Shown here piece after piece: positions 59,672-64,000 of a DNA stretch of 64,000 nt. Location: contig NZ_CP048814.1 of assembly GCF_014217785.1 (NCBI RefSeq), positions 1,116,001 to 1,180,000 of the forward strand. The letters are read 5' to 3'. This DNA comes from Rhodococcus triatomae. GTDB lineage: Bacteria; Actinomycetota; Actinomycetes; Mycobacteriales; Mycobacteriaceae. The first letter of the stretch is position 1. The number at the start of each line of letters is the position of its first letter. Position numbers and translations under genes: made by a program. Under the pieces are notes generated by a model, which worked only from the letters and a program-made list of their open reading frames with translations, ran no database searches and was not told where the DNA came from.

Positions 59672-60561
59672 GTGGTGAGCGTCGTTCCGACGATTGACGG
59701 CAGCCTCGTTCGGCGGCTGATCGCCGAGCAGTTTCCGCACTGGTCGCAGCTGGAAGTGCGCCCCGTCGAGTCGGATGGGTGGGACAACCGCTCCTTCCGC
59801 CTCAGTGCCGAGCTGAGTGCGCGACTTCCGAGCGCAGCCCCCTATGCGCCGCAGGTCGCCAAGGAGGTCCGGTGGCTGCCGGTGCTCGCCGATGTGGTGA
59901 GCTTGCCGATCCCGGAAGTCGTCGGTGTCGGCGTTTCCGGCGCCGGGTACCCGTTCCCCTGGACCATCCGCCGGTGGATCGACGGAACGCCGCTCGCCGG
60001 CGCCCCGCTGACCGATCGGAAAACTCTGGCAGCCGACCTCGCGGGGTTCCTCGGCAAATTGCAACACGCGGACCGCGCCGGCCCCGTTCCGTGGGCACAC
60101 AGCGCCGGACGCGGCCCGTTGCACCAATGGGACGAGCAGACCCGCCGTGCGCTGTCGTCGCTGCGGGACCGGGTCGATGTGGGGAGCGCCCTTCCTGTGT
60201 GGCAGGACGCGCTGGAGGCCGGCGCTGCACAGGCGAGATCCTCGGTGTGGTTCCACGGCGACGTCGCCCCGGGAACTTGCTGACACGAGATGGCCGGTTG
60301 TCCGCGGTGATCGATTTCGGGCTGGCCGGCGTCGGCGATCCCGCCTGTGATCTCGCCATCGCCTGGACCTGGTTCGACCATGAGGAACGCGAGGTTCTCC
60401 GCACCGTGCTCGATGTGGATGATGCGACCTGGCTGCGTGGGAGGGGATGGGCGCTCTGGAAGGCCGTGATCGCACTCGACCACCCACGACACGCAGCCGA
60501 GTCCGCACTCGCCCTGGACGCACTCGGCGTGCCGCGCGATCACACCACCGAAGGAGGGTGA
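59672..60561 (+). pseudogene. APH-family phosphotransferase, frameshifted
   Basis: The N-terminal part (from GTG 59672, AGGAG upstream) reads to WFHGDVAPG and then stops; the next frame continues NLL...AVIDFGLAGVGDPACDLAIAW. The break is at GGG 60271-60273: one extra G would restore HGDVAPGNLL, the Brenner motif. The repaired protein would be about 296 residues with the APH (aminoglycoside phosphotransferase) fold: catalytic Asp in HGD, Mg-binding IDFG. The substrate is unlikely to be aminoglycosides specifically; many actinobacterial homologues are uncharacterised. Pseudogene or a homopolymer error. Confidence 0.85.
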
Positions 60562-60584
60562 CGTGAGCGGAATCGAACCGTCGG

Positions 60585-61328
60585 TCAGCGACGCCGCAAC
60601 AGATACGTGTCCATGATCCAACCCTTGCGCTCGCGTAGTTCGCCGCGCAGGCGCACGATCTCGTCCTCCACGTCACGCAGGTTCCCGGAGACGAGCACCT
60701 CATCGGGGGTACCGAGGTAGGCACCCCACCAGATGTCGACGTCGTCGCCGGGGACCTGGGTGAAGGTGCAGTGTGCGTCGAGCATGACGACGGTGCTGTC
60801 CGGGATCTGCGCCGGGTCCGCGGCAAGGCGCCGACCGGTGGTGACGTGAATCGGTTCTCCGATCCGGTTGAGGACGGTGCGGTGCTGCGCGGCGAGCGAC
60901 TGGACGCTGGTGACGCCCGGCACCACCGAATACTCGAAGGCCACACGACCGCGCGCGAGTACCCGCTCCACGATCCGCAGCGTGCTGTCGTACAGCGACG
61001 GATCCCCCCACACCAGGATCGCCCCGACACCGTCGACGGCCCCGAAATGCTCCTCGAACCGGGCTGCGCGGCGCTCGTGCCAGTCGTCGACCACCCCTTC
61101 GTAGTCGTCCGGTGTCCGGTTCCGCGGCGGATCCGCGATCTCGACGATCCGGTGGGGCCGGCGCACGTGTTCGGCGAGGATCCCGGTGCGCACCGCGACG
61201 AGGTCGTCCTTCTCCGCGCCCTTGCCGAGCACGAAGAACACGTCGGCCCGGTTCATCGCCTTGACCGCCTGGACGGTCACCTGGTCCGGGTCGCCGGCAC
61301 CGATCCCGATCACGAGGAGTTCACGCAT
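60585..61328 (-). CDS. cobF: Precorrin-6A synthase (deacetylating)
   Basis: 247 residues. Tetrapyrrole methylase fold with the SAM-binding GIGAGDPDQVT at the start, the CobF signature FFVLGKGAEKDDLVAVR and GAILVWGDPSLYD, VVPGVTSVQSLAA. CobF methylates C1 of precorrin-5 and removes the acetyl group in the aerobic cobalamin pathway. The ATG at 61326-61328 matches the family start; the open frame upstream is not conserved. No other cob gene is nearby. Convergent with the broken phosphotransferase gene. Confidence 0.9.
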   Translation of the reverse strand: MRELLVIGIGAGDPDQVTVQAVKAMNRADVFFVLGKGAEKDDLVAVRTGILAEHVRRPHRIVEIADPPRNRTPDDYEGVVDDWHERRAARFEEHFGAVDGVGAILVWGDPSLYDSTLRIVERVLARGRVAFEYSVVPGVTSVQSLAAQHRTVLNRIGEPIHVTTGRRLAADPAQIPDSTVVMLDAHCTFTQVPGDDVDIWWGAYLGTPDEVLVSGNLRDVEDEIVRLRGELRERKGWIMDTYLLRRR

Positions 61329-61499
61329 GCCCGGCAGGTTACGCGGCGAGTCGCCGGCCTCCGTCCGGCGGCGGCATCGCGGGGACGGCGTGGGTTCCCA
61401 TCCAGCGGGAAGAGCGCACCGGTTCGGGTGCGATCCGTTGTAGACAGGGGCCGGGGGCGACATGTGGTCGCACGGCAGCGAACGGAGTGCACGGTGCTG

Positions 61500-62357
61500 A
61501 TGAATTCGGACCGGATCGTGGTGGTGACCGGAGCCAGTCGGGGCGCGGGCAAGGGAATCGCCCTCGCATTGGGCGAGACGGGGGCCACCGTCTACGTCAC
61601 GGGCCGCACCCGAACCGAGGGCGACTCGCCGCTACCGGGCACCGTGTTCGCCACTGCCGAGGAGATCACCCGCCGCGGTGGCCGCGGCGTGCCCGTCGTG
61701 GTCGACCACGGCGACGACACCCAGGTGCAAGCCCTGTTCGAGCAGGTACGTCGCGAGCACGGTCGGCTCGACATCCTCGTCAACAACGCGCTCACGGTGC
61801 CGGACGCGCTCGCCACGAAGGGGCCCTTCTGGGAGAAGCCGCTGTCGCTGCAGGACCTGTTCGACGTCGGCATGCGGTCCAGCTACGTATCCAGCTACTA
61901 CGCCGCGCCACTGCTCACCGCGAACGGCGAGGGCCTCGTGGTGAACACCTCGTCCTTCGGCGGCGCGTGCTACATGCACGGTCCCGCCTACGGCGCGGGC
62001 AAGGCTGCGGTCGACAAGATGGCCCACGACATGGCCGTCGACTTCCGCCCCTTCGGAGTCGCCGTCGTCTCGATCTGGATGGGGCTGCTCGAGACTGAAC
62101 GCACGCTCGCCGCGTTCGCCGCGAACCCCGGGGCCTACGAGGGGCTGGCCGCCACTGCGGAGTCCCCCGAGTTCACCGGGCGGGTGATCGACGCCCTCGC
62201 CCGCGACCCGCAGTTGATGAAGCGCAGCGGACAGGTCCTCATCGGCGCCGAGATCGCCGAGGAGCTCGGTGTCCGCGACACCGAAGGCCGGCAGCCACCC
62301 TCGCACCGGCCGTTCCTCGGCAACCCGCCGGTGTTCAGCGACGCCGTCGTCGACTGA
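61500..62357 (+). CDS. Short-chain dehydrogenase/reductase
   Basis: 285 residues. SDR with TGASRGAGKG cofactor motif, NNAL in place of NNAG, and a YGAGKAA catalytic Tyr/Lys pair. Resembles the DHRS1-like subgroup. ATG 61500; a GTG at 61494 with GGAG upstream would add two residues. A perfect 18-bp tandem duplication (62341-62376) covers the stop codon; the first copy supplies it. Divergent from cobF. Confidence 0.9.
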   Translation: MNSDRIVVVTGASRGAGKGIALALGETGATVYVTGRTRTEGDSPLPGTVFATAEEITRRGGRGVPVVVDHGDDTQVQALFEQVRREHGRLDILVNNALTVPDALATKGPFWEKPLSLQDLFDVGMRSSYVSSYYAAPLLTANGEGLVVNTSSFGGACYMHGPAYGAGKAAVDKMAHDMAVDFRPFGVAVVSIWMGLLETERTLAAFAANPGAYEGLAATAESPEFTGRVIDALARDPQLMKRSGQVLIGAEIAEELGVRDTEGRQPPSHRPFLGNPPVFSDAVVD

Positions 62358-62376
62358 CACGCCGTCGTCGACTGAC
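62341..62376 (+). repeat. 18-bp perfect tandem duplication at the SDR stop codon
   Basis: The 18-base unit ACGCCGTCGTCGACTGAC occurs twice in a row. The first copy holds the stop codon of the SDR gene, so the second lies wholly in the intergenic region. Probably a recent slippage event with no coding effect. Confidence 0.85.
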
Positions 62377-62431
62377 ACCACTGCCCGCGCTCTCCCCACC
62401 CGGCACTCTCCCCCACCCGAGAGGAACACCG

Positions 62432-63508
62432 ATGCGGAACTGGACGCACCACTACGCCCGGATCAACGGCCTGGACGTGCATTACGTGGAGGAGGGCGAG
62501 GGGCCACTCGTCGTTCTCCTCCACGGATTCCCGCACACCTGGTTCAGCTGGCGCCATCAGATCAGTGCGCTCGCGGAGGCCGGCTACCGGGTGGTCGCGC
62601 CGGACCTGCGCGGAATGGGACAGACCACGGTGCCCGACGACGTCGAGGAGTACCGGGCCGATCGCATCGTCGCCGACATCTGTGGCCTGCTCGATCACCT
62701 GGGCGAGGAGCGGGCGGTGTTCTCGGGCCTGGACTTCGGGCTGTTCGCCGCGTACGACGTGGCGTTCGAACATCCGGAGCGGGTCCACGGGCTGATCGGG
62801 CTGCAGAACCCCTTCTACGCGGTGTACGACCGGCTGCCGTCCGAGGTGGAGCGCGAACGCGGACGCGAGCACTTCAACCACATGTCCTACTACCTCGACG
62901 ACCCCGCGGGCGCGCAGGCGGATCTCGAGGCACACCCCCGCGAGATCCTCGCCAAGATCTTCCACATCCTGTCCGAGAAAGCCGACTTCACCCAGGTCTG
63001 GGCGCACCCGCCGGGCACCTCGTACCGCCGCGCGCTTCCCGCGCCGCCGGAGCTGCCCTGGCCGTGGCTGACCGAGTGGGAACTCGAGGCGTATGTCGGC
63101 GACTACTCCCGCAGCGGGTTCCGTGGCGGCGTCAACTGGTACCTCGCCGCCGACGCCAACTGGGAGTACCGGCGCCGACGTGCACAGACCCGAACGACCG
63201 TGCCGTTCTACTTCCTCGGCTCCGAAGCGGACGTCGATCTGGCCCACTGGCACGGGGAGAGCCCGACCGAGAGCCTGCGCGAACACCATGCGGACGTGCG
63301 TGCGGTCCGCACCGTCGCCACCGGCGGCCACATGATCGCCATGGAGAATCCCGGCGAGGTCAACCGCGTGTTCGTGGACTTCCTCGCGGACCTCTGCTCC
63401 GCGAGGCCGATAAGCGAGACCTCGATCAGCGCGAGGCCGAACAGCGGGGCTCCCGCTCCGGAAAGCCGAGCGGAGGAGTCCCGGTCGGCGGGCTCCCCGA
63501 CCCGATGA
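62432..63508 (+). CDS. Alpha/beta hydrolase with Asp nucleophile (epoxide hydrolase-like)
   Basis: 358 residues. Oxyanion motif HGFPHTWFSWR, nucleophile SGLDFGLFAAY (Asp) and catalytic His in GGHMIAMENP; the acid is likely in FLGSEADVDLA. This is the epoxide hydrolase/haloalkane-type subgroup rather than the Ser-type esterases. It opens an epoxide or removes a halide through an alkyl-enzyme intermediate; the substrate is unknown. The last 40 residues are a Ser/Ala/Pro-rich tail not expected in the family. ATG 62432 with GAGAGGAAC. Confidence 0.88.
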   Translation: MRNWTHHYARINGLDVHYVEEGEGPLVVLLHGFPHTWFSWRHQISALAEAGYRVVAPDLRGMGQTTVPDDVEEYRADRIVADICGLLDHLGEERAVFSGLDFGLFAAYDVAFEHPERVHGLIGLQNPFYAVYDRLPSEVERERGREHFNHMSYYLDDPAGAQADLEAHPREILAKIFHILSEKADFTQVWAHPPGTSYRRALPAPPELPWPWLTEWELEAYVGDYSRSGFRGGVNWYLAADANWEYRRRRAQTRTTVPFYFLGSEADVDLAHWHGESPTESLREHHADVRAVRTVATGGHMIAMENPGEVNRVFVDFLADLCSARPISETSISARPNSGAPAPESRAEESRSAGSPTR

Positions 63509-63519
63509 CGTCGTGCACC

Positions 63520-63525
63520 TAGACT
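63520..63525 (+). promoter_or_regulatory. -10 element TAGACT of leaderless thyA
   Basis: TAGACT ends six bases before the GTG start at 63532; no ribosome-binding site. It lies directly after the stop of the preceding hydrolase gene. Confidence 0.55.
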
Positions 63526-63531
63526 GGTGCC

Positions 63532-64000
63532 GTGCCGACTCTCCACACTCCGTACGAAGACCTGCTGCGCCTCGTGCTCGAGACGGGCACCCCGAAGTCC
63601 GATCGCACCGGAACGGGCACCCGCAGTCTCTTCGGCCACCAGATGCGGTTCGACCTGTCCGAAGGGTTCCCGCTGGTCACCACGAAGAAGGTGCACCTGA
63701 AGTCGATCGTGTACGAGTTGCTGTGGTTCCTGCGCGGCGACTCCAACGTCACATGGCTGCGGGATCACGGCGTCACGATCTGGGACGAGTGGGCGGACGC
63801 CGCCGGGGAGCTCGGCCCCGTGTACGGCGTCCAGTGGCGCAGTTGGCCCACGCCGTCCGGTGAGCACGTCGACCAGATCACCCAGGTGATCGAGACGCTG
63901 AAGTCCGACCCGGATTCGCGCCGGATGATCGTCTCGGCATGGAACGTCGCGGACATCCCGCAGATGGCCCTCGCCCCGTGCCACGCGTTCTTCCAGTTCT
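63532..64000 (+). CDS. thyA: Thymidylate synthase, N-terminal part (runs off window)
   Basis: The first 156 codons are present from GTG 63532: [17 protein letters not shown], phosphate-binding [37 protein letters not shown] and the catalytic cysteine in [10 protein letters not shown]. It methylates dUMP to dTMP with methylene-tetrahydrofolate. Frame and family match are complete to the window end; the C-terminus is outside. Possibly leaderless. Confidence 0.97.
   Translation, partial: MPTLHTPYEDLLRLVLETGTPKSDRTGTGTRSLFGHQMRFDLSEGFPLVTTKKVHLKSIVYELLWFLRGDSNVTWLRDHGVTIWDEWADAAGELGPVYGVQWRSWPTPSGEHVDQITQVIETLKSDPDSRRMIVSAWNVADIPQMALAPCHAFFQF

Noticed and set aside
59581-59787. 68-codon minus-strand frame with a hydrophobic C-terminus
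   Set aside because: Overlaps the start of the phosphotransferase gene and has no good start; may be debris.
1-64000. CRISPR arrays, insertion sequences, phage genes, rRNA or tRNA genes
   Set aside because: No regularly spaced repeats, transposase or integrase motifs, or RNA signatures were found on reading both strands.

Overview
High-GC actinobacterial DNA, most probably Rhodococcus or a close member of Nocardiaceae (Mycobacteriales). The evidence is MspA-type mycomembrane porins, an MprAB/PepD locus, the MPY-recruitment factor with cysteine-free ribosomal proteins, and a gene order that, from memory, follows Mycobacterium tuberculosis Rv0944-Rv0984: glycosylase, SDR, pgi, chorismate mutase, uvrD1, M23 peptidase, sucC-sucD, 34 kDa-antigen family, DUF6350, purN-purH, MoxR ATPase-VWA, rpmF, mprA-mprB-pepD-moaB2. 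I saw no tRNA, rRNA, CRISPR array, IS element or prophage.

Layout. 1-1847: tandem MspA-family porins, two of which share a 214-bp identical 5' end. 2485-6811: mprA-mprB-pepD-moaB stress operon, coupled by two TGATG overlaps and carrying TCTCAG-N5-TCTCAG direct repeats in front of mprA and pepD. 6880-10418: a TRIC channel gene, then a divergent zinc-starvation cluster (mrf-rpmE2-rpmF one way, rpmB-rpmG-rpsN-rpsR the other) around two Zur-like boxes. 10580-17750: an eight-gene Mrp-type cation/proton antiporter operon with three antiporter-like subunits and no MrpA. 17880-26983: secreted and lipoproteins, an AEC carrier, a MoxR/VWA pair (VWA frameshifted), a hydrolase, a peptidoglycan amidase, a small ORF with a strong terminator, and an orphan EspG-family gene. 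27101-35185: purine (purN-purH) and TCA (sucC-sucD) genes with two membrane or surface proteins and a YigZ protein. 35360-48170: core genes, including a chorismate mutase preceded by an aromatic-rich leader peptide and terminator. 48250-55918: catabolic or accessory enzymes (two esterases, hydratase, DNA glycosylase, Tat-lipoprotein amidase). 55966-59284: a six-gene type VII secretion toxin cassette (two WXG100 proteins, GH-E nuclease toxin, ankyrin-repeat presumed immunity protein, YbaB-like protein, lipoprotein), bordered by an amidase remnant. 59672-64000: a broken phosphotransferase gene, cobF, SDR, an epoxide-hydrolase-like gene and the start of thyA.

How the parts work together. The porins, MprAB/PepD, M23 peptidase and amidase all act on the cell envelope. 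The Zur cluster swaps zinc-binding ribosomal proteins for cysteine-poor copies. The chorismate mutase leader looks like a transcription attenuator sensing aromatic amino acids. The toxin cassette looks like an antibacterial effector unit exported by an ESX system encoded elsewhere.

Quality note: three genes (VWA, second esterase, phosphotransferase) are each broken by a single-base slip in a C or G run, so either they are real pseudogenes or the sequence has homopolymer errors.
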